DNA of 64,000 nt, taken from NCBI GenBank assembly GCA_963755815.1, contig CAVWLF010000014.1, positions 143,712-207,711 of the forward strand. Direction: 5' to 3'. The notes beneath the pieces are model-generated. The model searched no databases. It saw only the letters and a list, made by a program, of their open reading frames with translations, and had not been told where the DNA came from. The DNA is from Palsa-506 sp963755815. GTDB lineage: Bacteria > Actinomycetota > Actinomycetes > Streptosporangiales > Streptosporangiaceae. Positions 47,412 to 56,295 of the stretch are shown here, in pieces. Position 1 is the stretch's first letter; every line of letters begins with the position of its first letter. Both the position numbers and the translations under genes were made by a program.

Positions 47412-48269
47412 GTGAAGCTGTCGTGCGTCATCCTCACGATGGGCAACCGCCCGGCCGAGCTTGACCGGGCGATCGCCAGCACCGCGACGCTGCGGGCCGA
47501 CGGCGGTGATCTCGTGGTCGTCGGCAACGGCGCGGACGTGCCGCCAGTCCCGGATGGCGTCACGACGCTCCGGCTGCCGGAGAACGTCGGGGTCGCGGCC
47601 GGCCGTAACGCCGGCGTGGACGCCTGCACGGGCGACGTCGTGCTCTTCCTGGACGATGATGGCTGGTATCCCGATCCGGGCCTGGGGGAGTACATCGCCG
47701 GGCGCTTCGCCGCCGATCCGGGGCTCGCGGTGATCTCGTTCCGCGTCGTCGATCCAGCGGGCGGCCCCGGTGCACGATGGCACGTGCCCCGGCTGCGGGC
47801 CGGTGATCCGGAACGGTCCTCCCAGGTGACGACCTTCTCCGGGGGGGCCTGCGCGATCCGCCGGGCGGCGTACCTGGAGGCTGGCGGCCTGCCCGCGCAG
47901 TTTTTCTATGCCCACGAGGAGACCGATCTGGCCTGGCGGCTGATGGACCTGGGTTACCGGCTTGAGTATGACGCCACGGCACGGATGTGCCACCACGCGA
48001 TGCCGAACGCACGGCATGCGGAGTTCCACCGCCTGGACGGGCGGAACCGGGTACTGCTGGCCCGCAGGAACCTGCCCTGGCCGCTGGCGGGCGCCTACCT
48101 GCTGGACTGGCTGACAATGACCCTCATCCGGGTGCGGTCGGCCAGCGCGGTGCGGGCGTGGCTGTCCGGGTTCGCGGAGGGCTGGCGGACTGACCCGGGG
48201 CGGCGCCACCCGATCTCAGTCCGGACGGCCTGGCGGATGACCCGGGCCGGGCGGCCGCCGGTGATCTGA
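47412..48269 (+). CDS. glycosyltransferase family 2
   Basis: This 285-residue GT-A enzyme begins MKLSCVILTMGNRPAELDRAI and carries the DDD metal motif in DVVLFLDDDGWYPD and the acceptor-side HEETDLAWRL. It is cytoplasmic or peripheral, with at most one hydrophobic segment near residue 225. It lies 16 bp after the CDP-alcohol phosphatidyltransferase gene and is clearly in its operon. The donor sugar cannot be told. Confidence 0.88.
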   Translation: MKLSCVILTMGNRPAELDRAIASTATLRADGGDLVVVGNGADVPPVPDGVTTLRLPENVGVAAGRNAGVDACTGDVVLFLDDDGWYPDPGLGEYIAGRFAADPGLAVISFRVVDPAGGPGARWHVPRLRAGDPERSSQVTTFSGGACAIRRAAYLEAGGLPAQFFYAHEETDLAWRLMDLGYRLEYDATARMCHHAMPNARHAEFHRLDGRNRVLLARRNLPWPLAGAYLLDWLTMTLIRVRSASAVRAWLSGFAEGWRTDPGRRHPISVRTAWRMTRAGRPPVI

Positions 48270-48496
48270 GCCGGGGCAGAGCCATGCGGCGGCCGTTGAC
48301 TTGAGCTGGTATGGAGGCATTACTCTGTTGGGATTCAGGTCAGGTCCGGGCGGTTGGTACTAAACCGGACATGATCGGACGAGCCGGGCAGACCGGACGA
48401 GCCAGTCCGGGCGGTGCCAGCTCAGGCGACACCAGGCGACACGGGGCGGGCCAGCCAGCCGCCAGGCGCTAGAATCTGTCCGGTGGAGGATCGTCA

Positions 48497-49801
48497 ATGG
48501 CCATGCTCTCGCTGAGGCTAGCCCTGGCGGAGCTTAACCAGCCTGGCCGGTGGGCCCGGTGGATGGCCCCTGTGACGATCCCCCGGCAGTGGTGCGCCGC
48601 GGCCTTCGCCGCGTGCGCGATCTTCGCGACCGGAGTCGCGCTGTTCAGCAGCAATGACCTGCACCGGCACTGGGGCGCGATCGCCGCCTGCGCCTACCTG
48701 ATGGCCGCGGTGGCCGTGCTGGCCTGGCAGTCCCGGGGCCTTGACCTGGCGTTGCTGATAAGCGTGGCCGGCGCGCTGGTCGCGCCGCTGTACTGGAACG
48801 ACGCCACGGGCAAACGCCAGCCCGAGGTGTCCGTCATCCAGCGGTCGGCTGGTCAACTCGTTCACGACCACTCGCCCTATCAGAGCGCCGCGACGCTCGC
48901 CGCGACGCACAACCCGAATGCTTACAACCCTTATCTGCCCGTGATGTCGCTGTTCGGGATCCCGCGTGCGCTATTCGGCAATGGGATGGTGACCGATCCG
49001 CGGGTCTGGTTCGGCCTGGCTTTCCTGATCGTCTTCGGCCTGGCGCTAGCGGCCGCGGGCGCCCGGCATGTCGTGCGCTGGACGCTGTTTGTCGCCGCGA
49101 CGCCAGTGATCGCATTCGAACTCGCCGTCGGCGGCACCGATGTCCCCATCCTCGCCCTCATGTGCCTCGGCCTGGCGCTGCTGTGGCGGCGGCCCCGGCA
49201 TGTCCTGGCCGGGCTCGCCCTCGGCGTTGCCGCCGCGGCGAAGGCGACGGCGTGGCCGGCGGTCGTGGTTGCTGCCGTGCTGATCGGAGTCCGTGATGGC
49301 AGGCAGCCCATGCTGCGTTTCCTGGGCGCCACGATCGCGGCCTGCGCGGCACTGATCGGCCCGGTGGCCATCCTCTGGCCATCAGCCCTGGTCGCCAACA
49401 CGATCATGTTCCCGCTGGGCCTGGCCGACATCAAGTCGGCCGCGGCCAGCCCGCTGCCGGGTCATGCGATCGCCCAGACCGGGCATGTCGGTCACATGAT
49501 CGCCATTGCGCTGCTCATCCTGGCCGGGCTGGGCATCGTGGTATCCCTGATCCTGCGGCCGCCGCGCGATGTCCCGGCCGCGACCTGGCGGCTTGTCATC
49601 GGCCTCACGCTGATGTTCCTGCTGGCCCCCGCGACCCGCTTTGGTTACTTCATCTACCCGGCCGCGCTGGTTATCTGGTTGCAGGTGTCGCTGGCCACCA
49701 GGAAACCGCCCGAGACCAGCCCGGACGACGCCGAGCCCGCGGAGGCGGCCGGGCGCCCGATGGCCGAATCAGGCTCGGGGCCCGGGGGCCAGCGCTGCTA
49801 A
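48497..49801 (+). CDS. multispanning membrane protein, GT87/DUF2029-like glycosyltransferase
   Basis: This 434-residue protein has about 10-11 membrane helices. The first external loop (YWNDATGKRQPEVSVIQRSAG) and the later AFELAVGGTDVPILALMCLGLALLWRR region fit the polyprenyl-phosphate-sugar-dependent GT-C class, DUF2029/GT87. In mycobacteria such enzymes add mannose or arabinose in the periplasm. The short acidic, Pro-rich tail is cytoplasmic. It stands 227 bp after the GT2 gene. Confidence 0.72.
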   Translation: MAMLSLRLALAELNQPGRWARWMAPVTIPRQWCAAAFAACAIFATGVALFSSNDLHRHWGAIAACAYLMAAVAVLAWQSRGLDLALLISVAGALVAPLYWNDATGKRQPEVSVIQRSAGQLVHDHSPYQSAATLAATHNPNAYNPYLPVMSLFGIPRALFGNGMVTDPRVWFGLAFLIVFGLALAAAGARHVVRWTLFVAATPVIAFELAVGGTDVPILALMCLGLALLWRRPRHVLAGLALGVAAAAKATAWPAVVVAAVLIGVRDGRQPMLRFLGATIAACAALIGPVAILWPSALVANTIMFPLGLADIKSAAASPLPGHAIAQTGHVGHMIAIALLILAGLGIVVSLILRPPRDVPAATWRLVIGLTLMFLLAPATRFGYFIYPAALVIWLQVSLATRKPPETSPDDAEPAEAAGRPMAESGSGPGGQRC

Positions 49802-49822
49802 AGCGCGGCAGGAGGACTTCTG

Positions 49823-50386
49823 ATGCGCAGCGTGACCTATTCGATGGGCGTCTCCCTGGACGGCTACATCGTCGGGCCGGACGGCGGATTCGGCTGGTCG
49901 GCGCCGGACGAGGAGCTCTTTCGCTTCGTCACCGACGAGATACGAGGGGTCAGCGTCCACTTGATGGGACGGCGGCTGTACGAGACGATGCTGTACTGGG
50001 AGACCGCCGACCAGGATCCATCGCTCGACGACGCCATGCTCGAGTGGGCCGCGATCTGGAAGCCGCTCCCCAAGGTGGTGTTCTCCACCACGCTGCCGGC
50101 GGTGCAGGGCAATGCCCGGCTGGCCTCCGGCGGCCTGGCGGAGGAGATCGAGCGGTTGCGGGCCGGGCCGGCGGAGGGCAACATCGCGATCGGCGGCGCG
50201 GCTCTGGCCGCCGAGGCGGCCGCGCTGGGCCTGATCGACGAGTACCGGGCCAGGGTCTACCCGGTGCTGGTGGGCGGTGGCGTTCCGTTCTTTCCCCAGC
50301 GCGAGCGCCGGGTGGATCTCGAACTCGCCGAGACCCGCACCTTCAGCTCAAAGGTCGTCTACCTCCGCTACCGCGTGGCGCGCTAG
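49823..50386 (+). CDS. dihydrofolate reductase-like (RibD C-terminal domain) protein
   Basis: This 187-residue protein has the NADPH-binding fold of DHFR/RibD: MRSVTYSMGVSLDGYIVGPDGGFGW at the start, HLMGRRLYETM, and IAIGGAALAAEAAALGLIDEYRARVYPVLVGGG. Stand-alone members are probable reductases of unknown substrate. The ATG at 49823 has AGGAGG ten bases upstream. It is probably unrelated to the flanking surface genes despite sharing their strand. Confidence 0.88.
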   Translation: MRSVTYSMGVSLDGYIVGPDGGFGWSAPDEELFRFVTDEIRGVSVHLMGRRLYETMLYWETADQDPSLDDAMLEWAAIWKPLPKVVFSTTLPAVQGNARLASGGLAEEIERLRAGPAEGNIAIGGAALAAEAAALGLIDEYRARVYPVLVGGGVPFFPQRERRVDLELAETRTFSSKVVYLRYRVAR

Positions 50387-50401
50387 CCGGCTCGTCCGCC
50401 G

Positions 50402-51922
50402 TTACGGGCTGTCGGGTCCCGCGAAGGCCGCCCCGTCGCTGCGGCAGCTGGCCGCTGCGGTGATGCCGCCGAAGCTCTTGGCGAGACTGTCAACACCGGG
50501 CTTGTGGTGGTGCGCCGTGGCGGTTGACGGCGACGCGAGCAGGCCCTGGTAGCTGGAACCGAGGACCAGCTCGATCGTGCCTGGCGTCAGGCTGGTGTCC
50601 AGTTGCACGGTGACGTCGCTGAGCTGCTGCTGCAGGGTCTTGACCGCCGGCATGTCGGCGGCACTCGCGTACTCGATCACTGAGCTGGTGTGATCGAAGG
50701 GAGGGTCATCGCCAGTGCCGACCACGTGGAAACCGCGGGCGGTCAGAGCAGCCCCGGCCTTGCCGGCGATGCCCTCGACGCCGGAGCCGTTCATCACCTG
50801 CACGTTGACCTTGGACGGGTTGGCGTCAAGGACGGGGGTGACCTTGGGGCTCGTCACCTTCTTCGTCTTGGGCAGGGTCCGATCATGCGCGATCGCCGTG
50901 AACAATCTGGTCGCCCCCGGCTCCGCGAACTGAACCTCCGCGAGCGGGTCACCGACATATGGAGCAGTCGGAATCTCGATGAATTGCACCGAGCTCAGGG
51001 ACACGTCCTTCATGCTTTCGGCGATCTTCAGCAGGGTGGACGGATACATGTCCGTGGTCATCGCATCGGCGACGTCCTTGACCACGGAGAAGATCCTGGT
51101 CGGGCTGGCCAGCATGTTGGAATGCTCGATGCCCTGCATCAGCGATGCCATCAGGTACTGGTCGCGCTGGATCCGCTGCAGGTCAGAGCCCATTCCGATG
51201 TTCTCGCGGGTACGCCAGAAGGCCAGCGCCTCGGTTCCCTTGACATGGTGCTCACCAGCCGACAGGTGCAATCCTGAATTCACGTTGTTCACCGCGAAGG
51301 GCAGGCAGAGGTTGACGCCGCCGATGTCGTTGATCACGTGGATGAAGCCAGTGAAGTTGAGCTCGATGAAGTGGTCGATGCGGATGCCGGTCTGCTGCTC
51401 GATGGTCTTCCACAGGCAGGCCGGGCCGCCATTGGCGAAGGTGGAGTTGATCCGCTCGAACGAGGTGAGGTCTTCCACCTGGCCCGGCTCACTGTTGCTG
51501 ATGCGCGTGCAGGCGTAGGTCGGCACCATGGAATCACGGGGGAAGCTGAGCACGGTGGCGCGGTGCCGGCCAGGCGAGATGTGCAGCACGATGACCGTAT
51601 CCGAGCGCTGGGGGCCGCCCGCCAGGCTCTCGCCGAACCTCTTGTTCGCGCCGTTCCGGCTGTCCGAGCCGATCATGAGGATGTTCACCGCGTTGGTGTA
51701 CTGCGGCGGCCGCTTCCCGAGGCCGGTGATGGCGACATGGTGGATGCTGTCGACCACATTCCGGTATTCCCCGTAGGCACCGAGCGCCACGGCCACGAGG
51801 ACAGCCGTCAGGCAGACCGAGGTCCAGGCCGCGATGCGACGACGCCGACGCGAAGGCGACCCGCCGCGCGTGGCGCGGCGCGGTGCTTGCCCCCCCGCGT
51901 CATCCACGTCGTAGTGGCTCAT
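50402..51922 (-). CDS. LytR-CpsA-Psr (LCP) family wall polymer ligase with LytR_C domain
   Basis: This 506-residue protein has a short cytoplasmic basic segment, one membrane helix (about 30-50) and an extracytoplasmic LCP domain (NILMIGSDSRNG, VLSFPRDSMVPT, FIHVINDIGGVNLCLPF, RTRENIGMGSDLQRIQRDQ) with the Arg and Asp residues that hold the polyprenyl diphosphate. The LytR_C domain (KVNVQVMNGSGVEGIAGKA) follows. LCP enzymes attach teichoic-acid-like or arabinogalactan polymers to peptidoglycan. The ATG at 51922 has GGAGGAGCG upstream. It would attach the product of this cluster to the wall. Confidence 0.9.
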   Translation of the reverse strand: MSHYDVDDAGGQAPRRATRGGSPSRRRRRIAAWTSVCLTAVLVAVALGAYGEYRNVVDSIHHVAITGLGKRPPQYTNAVNILMIGSDSRNGANKRFGESLAGGPQRSDTVIVLHISPGRHRATVLSFPRDSMVPTYACTRISNSEPGQVEDLTSFERINSTFANGGPACLWKTIEQQTGIRIDHFIELNFTGFIHVINDIGGVNLCLPFAVNNVNSGLHLSAGEHHVKGTEALAFWRTRENIGMGSDLQRIQRDQYLMASLMQGIEHSNMLASPTRIFSVVKDVADAMTTDMYPSTLLKIAESMKDVSLSSVQFIEIPTAPYVGDPLAEVQFAEPGATRLFTAIAHDRTLPKTKKVTSPKVTPVLDANPSKVNVQVMNGSGVEGIAGKAGAALTARGFHVVGTGDDPPFDHTSSVIEYASAADMPAVKTLQQQLSDVTVQLDTSLTPGTIELVLGSSYQGLLASPSTATAHHHKPGVDSLAKSFGGITAAASCRSDGAAFAGPDSP

Positions 51923-52092
51923 CGCTCCTCCGGCACTGATCCTAGCCGTCCGGCGCACCTAACCTGACGCCAACCGTTCAGGCAATGTTATGCGCGGCTA
52001 CTGGGAGGAATCGGCCACTTCACGGATGACATCCGGGCTCCGTACGGCCGTGATCGCGCATCTGCGGCCAGGGCCCCATCTACAGTGGGTGC

Positions 52093-54858
52093 GTGCGTTC
52101 TGGAGACCGGCGGACCGGCCGTTCGGCCACTGCCAACGGCACTACGGCGGAGGATAATGCCGCCGCGGACAACACCGTCGCGGCAGGTCAGGCGGGGGAT
52201 ATTACGGAGCATCCGGGGGAGTCCGAGGACGCGGGAACGCCGCCTGCCCGCGGCAGCGAGGCGGCCGGTCAGGGAAGCGCGGCCCAGGGCGAAGTAGGTC
52301 AGGACGCGGCAGCGCAGGACACCGCAGCCCAGGACGTGGCGGGGCCTGACGCCGGGGGCCAGGACACGGCAGTCCGGGACGCGGCGGGGCCTGAGGCCGG
52401 GGGCCAGAACACCGCAGTCCGGGACGCGGCGGGCCCTGACGCCGGGGGCCAGAACACCGCAGTTCGGGACGCGGCGGGCACTGACGCCGTGGGCCAGGAC
52501 ACCGCAGTTCAGGCCGCGCCCGGCCCTGACGGCACGGGGCAGGGCAAGAAGGATCAGGGCAAGAAGGGCCGCGGCGGCGTCGCCGTTATCGGCGGCCGTC
52601 TCAGCCAGGCCGGCCGCCGCGTCAGCCAGGCTGGCCGCCGTCTCGGCCAGGCCGGCCGCAGCCGGCCTGCGCCGGCCACCGGCGGCGCCTTTGCTCAGCT
52701 CACGGACCTGCCGGTGATCCTGATGATGGCCTGGCTGCTGCCCGGGTTGCCGCTGCTGCTGGCTGGCTCGTTCGTGCCCGCTGCCATGCTGCTGATCTCC
52801 GCTCCGCTGGCGGTGGCACTCGTCGTCTACGGCCTGCGCCGGGTTCCGGGCCGCTGGCCGCTGGCGCAGCGAGGAGCAAGCCCCGAGCGCCGCTGGGCGG
52901 CCTGGTGGGGACTGGCCGGAACGATCGCGGTGGCGGCGGGCTTCGGCGCCTGGCAGCTGATCGTCAACTCACCCTCGGTTATCGTCCGCCGGGATCCCGG
53001 GGCTTATCTGCAGTCCGGGTACTGGGTCGCCCAGCACGGCACGCTGCGGATCGGGGAATCACTGGCCGCTTTCGGCGGTGCGCATCCGGGCCTTTCCTTC
53101 TCCAGCGTCGGCTTCTTCCCGCACGGCACCGCGGTGGTGCCGTCGGGACTGCCGGGCCTGCCCATGCTGGTCGCCGCGGGATTCTGGATACACGGGCTGT
53201 CCGCGGCGGCGGCGATGAGCCCGGTCCTCGGGGCCCTGGCCATCCTCGCGTTCGGCGGCCTGGTCGGGCGGCTGGCCGGCCCCCAGTGGGCGCCGGCCGG
53301 GGCATTTGTACTCGGCCTCACCTTGCCCGAGCAGTACACGAGCAGGTCCGCGTTCAGCGAGACGCTGATGCAGCTGCTACTGATCGGCGGCCTCTGCCTG
53401 CTCATCGATTCGCTCACCATGCAGAGCGCGGGCGAGGATGCTGGCGCCGCGGCGACGCCGCGGGGCTGGCCGCGCTGGCTGACGCCATGCCGCGCACTCG
53501 CGGCCCTGGCCGGACTGGCGCTCGGGCTGAGTGTCCTCGCGCGGGTGGATGCGCTCCTCTACCTGCTTCCCGCGATTCCGCTGACGGGCGTGCTGGTGGC
53601 GGGGCGACGGGCGCAGGGACCTCCGTTCTTGCTGGGTCTTGTTGTCGGTACGGCCTACGGCCTGGCCGGCGGATACCTGGGGTCGCGGCCTTATCTGGAC
53701 ACCCTCGCCTGGCAGTTGCGGCTGGTCGGGCTGATCGCGGCGGGGCTGGCCGTGCTCACCGCGGCCGGAGTGCTGCTCGCGCGCTGGGAACGGCTGCGCG
53801 GTCGGCTGCGGAAGGTCGCCGGGCTGCGGCCGGTTCGGTGGCTGCCCGCGGCGGGCGGCGTTCTCAGCGCCGCGGTCCTGGTCGGCTTCGCGATCCGCCC
53901 GTACGTGCAGACCGTGCACGCACATGCGAATCCCGCGACGGCCGCCTTCGTTGCCCTGCTGCAGCGGCTGGAGCACCTGCCGGTCGATCCGACCCGGACG
54001 TATGCCGAGGACACGCTGTACTGGGTCATTTGGTACGTCGGCGCGCCCGCGGTCCTGCTCGGCGGCCTCGGCCTGGCCCTGCTCGTGCGCAGGACCTTGC
54101 GCGCCCTGCTGACCTGGGAGGACGTGACGGGGGCCGCGCGCAACTGGGCGTTCCCGCTGGCGATTATCGGCTGGGGGGCCGCCGCCGTGCTGTGGTGGCC
54201 AGCTACCGTGCCTGACCAGCCGTGGGCGAGCCGCCGGCTGGTGCCGCTGGTTCTGCCCGGCATGGTCCTGGGCGCGATCTGGGCGTCGGCCTGGCTGGCC
54301 GGCCGGGCCAGGGAGCGCGGTGCCGGGACCGCGGCCTGGTCTTTTGTCGGAGCGTGCTGCGTGGCAGCGCTGCTGGTGCCTACGGTGGTGACGGCGTTCG
54401 GTATCGGGCTGACTCACTCGGGCACGTCCGGCTCGCTGCGGCTGACGGCCGACGGGCTGGCCCAGAGGCGGACCAACGCCGGCCAGATGGACGCCGTGCG
54501 CGGGCTGTGCGGGGCGATCGGCGCCGATGCGACCGTGGTCATACTCGACCGGCACGTGGCGCAGCAGTTCACTCAGGTGATCCGGGGCATGTGCGGCGTG
54601 CCGGCCGGCTGGATGTCGGATGCGTCCGCCGCCGACGTGCGGGGCGTGCTGAACGGGATCTCGAGCGCAGGGCGGCGGCCGGTGCTGCTGGCCAGCCGTC
54701 CCGCCGAACTGGCGCGCTACGGCTCGCGCGCTCTCAAGGTGCTCGATCTGCGGACCACGCAGGATCCGCATACGCTGACCCAGCCGCCGACTGCGCCCTG
54801 GCCCGCGCGCTACGTGATCTGGCTGGCCGCGCCCACCGCGCCGTCGGTCGGAGCGTGA
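52093..54858 (+). CDS. large multispanning membrane protein, probable GT-C glycosyltransferase
   Basis: This 921-residue protein has a 200-residue, Ala/Gly/Asp-rich cytoplasmic N-terminus followed by about 11-12 membrane helices. After the second helix block the loop VIVRRDPGAYLQSGYWVAQHGTLRI carries the Arg-Asp/Asp-Pro acidic site expected in polyprenyl-phosphate-sugar GT-C enzymes of the GT39-like kind. The long C-terminal extracytoplasmic part has no clear domain. It starts with GTG at 52093. It is divergent from the LCP gene, 170 bp apart, and the pair is likely co-regulated. Confidence 0.72.
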   Translation: MRSGDRRTGRSATANGTTAEDNAAADNTVAAGQAGDITEHPGESEDAGTPPARGSEAAGQGSAAQGEVGQDAAAQDTAAQDVAGPDAGGQDTAVRDAAGPEAGGQNTAVRDAAGPDAGGQNTAVRDAAGTDAVGQDTAVQAAPGPDGTGQGKKDQGKKGRGGVAVIGGRLSQAGRRVSQAGRRLGQAGRSRPAPATGGAFAQLTDLPVILMMAWLLPGLPLLLAGSFVPAAMLLISAPLAVALVVYGLRRVPGRWPLAQRGASPERRWAAWWGLAGTIAVAAGFGAWQLIVNSPSVIVRRDPGAYLQSGYWVAQHGTLRIGESLAAFGGAHPGLSFSSVGFFPHGTAVVPSGLPGLPMLVAAGFWIHGLSAAAAMSPVLGALAILAFGGLVGRLAGPQWAPAGAFVLGLTLPEQYTSRSAFSETLMQLLLIGGLCLLIDSLTMQSAGEDAGAAATPRGWPRWLTPCRALAALAGLALGLSVLARVDALLYLLPAIPLTGVLVAGRRAQGPPFLLGLVVGTAYGLAGGYLGSRPYLDTLAWQLRLVGLIAAGLAVLTAAGVLLARWERLRGRLRKVAGLRPVRWLPAAGGVLSAAVLVGFAIRPYVQTVHAHANPATAAFVALLQRLEHLPVDPTRTYAEDTLYWVIWYVGAPAVLLGGLGLALLVRRTLRALLTWEDVTGAARNWAFPLAIIGWGAAAVLWWPATVPDQPWASRRLVPLVLPGMVLGAIWASAWLAGRARERGAGTAAWSFVGACCVAALLVPTVVTAFGIGLTHSGTSGSLRLTADGLAQRRTNAGQMDAVRGLCGAIGADATVVILDRHVAQQFTQVIRGMCGVPAGWMSDASAADVRGVLNGISSAGRRPVLLASRPAELARYGSRALKVLDLRTTQDPHTLTQPPTAPWPARYVIWLAAPTAPSVGA
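52342..52521 (+). repeat. Four tandem 45-nt repeats in the GT-C gene
   Basis: Units at 52342, 52387, 52432 and 52477 each encode a 15-residue step of the type GPDAGGQNTAVRDAA. They form part of a disordered N-terminal region. Confidence 0.75.
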
Positions 54859-54873
54859 TCCGGCCACAGCGAT

Positions 54874-54902
54874 TTGCCTCCGGCTGTGCGGGCCCCTAAA
54901 GT
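54874..54902 (+). promoter_or_regulatory. Candidate promoter of the initiator tRNA
   Basis: TTGCCT (54874-54879) and TAAAGT (54897-54902) are separated by 17 bases and lie 13 bases upstream of the tRNA. The spacing and position fit a housekeeping sigma promoter. Confidence 0.45.
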
Positions 54903-54915
54903 TAAGGCACATCGA

Positions 54916-54992
54916 CGCGGGGTGGAGCAGTTCGGTAGCTCGCTGGGCTCATAACCCAGAGGTCGCAGGTTCAAATCCTGCCCCCGCTACCA
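54916..54992 (+). tRNA. Initiator tRNA-Met (CAT)
   Basis: This 77-nt tRNA has an encoded CCA end. The anticodon loop is CTCATAA within a GGG/CCC anticodon stem, and position 1 (C) faces T at 72 unpaired; both are hallmarks of the initiator. The T-loop GGTTCAAATCC is normal. Its 3' end is repeated 405 bp downstream. Confidence 0.96.
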
Positions 54993-55054
54993 GGAAGTGC
55001 AGGTCAGAAGCCTGATCGCCGGAAGGTGGTCAGGCTTTTGGTCTTCGTGGCAGC
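54981..55054 (+). repeat. Direct repeat, copy 1: tRNA 3' end and terminator
   Basis: It contains the last 12 bases of the tRNA (CCCCCGCTACCA) and about 62 bases after it. It matches 55386-55460 with about three substitutions and one inserted base. Confidence 0.85.
55008..55039 (+). terminator. Terminator of the initiator tRNA
   Basis: AAGCCTGATCGCC and GGTGGTCAGGCTT form a 13-bp stem (with G-T pairs) around a GGAA loop, followed by TTTT. Confidence 0.75.
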
Positions 55055-55385
55055 AGGATCGGGCAGTATCAGGCGGGCCCGGCCGTGACGGGTCGGCAAG
55101 TGATGGCACGCCCTGCCCCGCCCTGGCCGGGTGGCTTGTGCGCTAAGCGGTAGCGGGGCGATGTGCTTTCGGCGGCCGCTTGACTCTCAACGGCTCTGAC
55201 CGGGGCCGACCGCGATGGCGGGTAACCGGAATCGTCGCGGAAGGCTCGGCGGCCTCCCGCTGGGCATCCATCTCCAACAGCGCGGTCGCACCTCTGAGCC
55301 GGGCGCCTTGCTTATCGTTGCAGGAATACCATCTCCATGCGCACGGTAATCCGTCCGCGCCTGCTGCTCGATGTGCGACGAGCAT
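55055..55385. other. Interval between the tRNA-derived direct repeats
   Basis: No convincing gene is seen in these 331 bases. A short minus-strand frame (55143-55385, 80 residues, with a basic end around RPRSEPLRVKRPPKAHRP) has no recognisable relative. If the flanking repeats are attachment sites, this is what remains of an excised or collapsed element. Confidence 0.45.
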
Positions 55386-55460
55386 CCCCCGCTACCAGGA
55401 AGTGCAGGTCAGAGGCCTGATCGCCGGAAGGCGGTCAGGCTTTTTGATCTTCGTGGCAGC
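55386..55460 (+). repeat. Direct repeat, copy 2: tRNA 3' end and terminator
   Basis: This second copy begins at CCCCCGCTACCA without the rest of the tRNA. Its differences within the hairpin restore base pairs, so the structure is kept. Confidence 0.85.
55415..55445 (+). terminator. Duplicated terminator hairpin
   Basis: GCCTGATCGCC and GGCGGTCAGGC form a perfect 11-bp stem around GGAA, followed by TTTTT. It is the copy of the tRNA terminator. Confidence 0.65.
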
Positions 55461-55655
55461 GTGGTGGCAGCAGGATCTGGGCGCACTGGCTGTGCGGGAG
55501 CGTTGCAGACTGATACAGAACGGCATCGCGGGCGTTGTGGACATGGTGATCTCGCTCGCCCACCGCAGCCCACGCTGGCGCGTTCAGGCCGGGTGCGGAG
55601 CGACATTGGCATTGGCTGGCACATCGGCCGAGCCGCCGCGGGTCAGCGCGAGCGG

Positions 55656-56050
55656 GTTGGCGTGGTCGTTGGGCTGGACCGGCTGTTACGAGCCGAGCGT
55701 CCCGCCGACCAGCTGGATGCACCGGTTGGAGATGACCTCGTTCACATTCATGTTGGACTGGGTCCCCGACCCGGTCTGCCACACGTACAGCGGGAACTCC
55801 TCATCCAGTGCCCGCTGATCACCTCGTCGCACACCCGCTGGATCAGCCGGCCCTTCCACTCCGGCAGGCCGCCGGCCCGCGTGTTCACCACGGCGGCAGC
55901 CTTCTTCACGTAACCGTTGGCGTGGTACACCTTCTTCGGCATCCGGTCATGGCCGACGTTGAAGTGCTGCAGGCTGCGCTGGGTCTGAGCGCCCCAGTAC
56001 CGGTCCGCCGGCACCTCAACATCGCCCATGCTGTCGAACTCACGCCGCAT
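55656..56050 (-). pseudogene. Class II fumarate hydratase (fumC) N-terminal remnant
   Basis: The first 80 codons match the start of fumarase: RREFDSMGDVEVPADRYWGAQTQRSLQHF and AGGLPEWKGRLIQRVCDEVISG. The frame then shifts near 55815: LDEEFPLYVWQTGSGTQSNMNVNEVISNRC continues in the next frame, a stop replaces a sense codon after GGTLGS, and QPVQPNDHAN is the last recognisable part. The remaining three quarters of the gene, including the catalytic SS loop, are missing. It is clearly non-functional. Confidence 0.82.
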
Positions 56051-56145
56051 CTCACTAGCAGCCAGGCCGATGGGAGGTCGAGGATCTGAAGCGATCTCGG
56101 GATTTCTGAAGGTCTATCGTCTGGGTCGTTCGTCTTGCTGGCTGA

Positions 56146-56295
56146 GTGAAGGTGAGGAGGCCCGGGTTGAGCCTGGCAGCCGTACGAAATCTGCGGATGG
56201 CGCGTGCGCCGGTGACGGCGGAGGATCTGGCGGCGCTGCAGACCGATGGGCTGGCCGGTTACGTGCTCGCGCAGGCCGCCGCCAGGCAACGCCTG
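56146..56295 (+). pseudogene. Possible site-specific integrase N-terminal fragment
   Basis: About 45 codons (RNLRMARAPVTAEDLAALQTDGLAGYVLAQAA) look like the opening of an actinobacterial tyrosine recombinase N-terminal domain. The match is from memory of family openings and is short. It joins without a break in frame to an oxidoreductase tail, which implies a deletion fusion. Its position near the tRNA repeats supports a mobile-element origin. Confidence 0.3.

Noticed and set aside
53377..54912. 511-codon minus-strand open frame
   Set aside because: It is antisense to the GT-C gene, and the composition is that of an antisense shadow.
55621..55642. Another ACATCGGCC sequence
   Set aside because: Only the left arm of the palindrome is present. 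The right half (CGCCGCGGG) does not match, so it is not counted as a fifth site.
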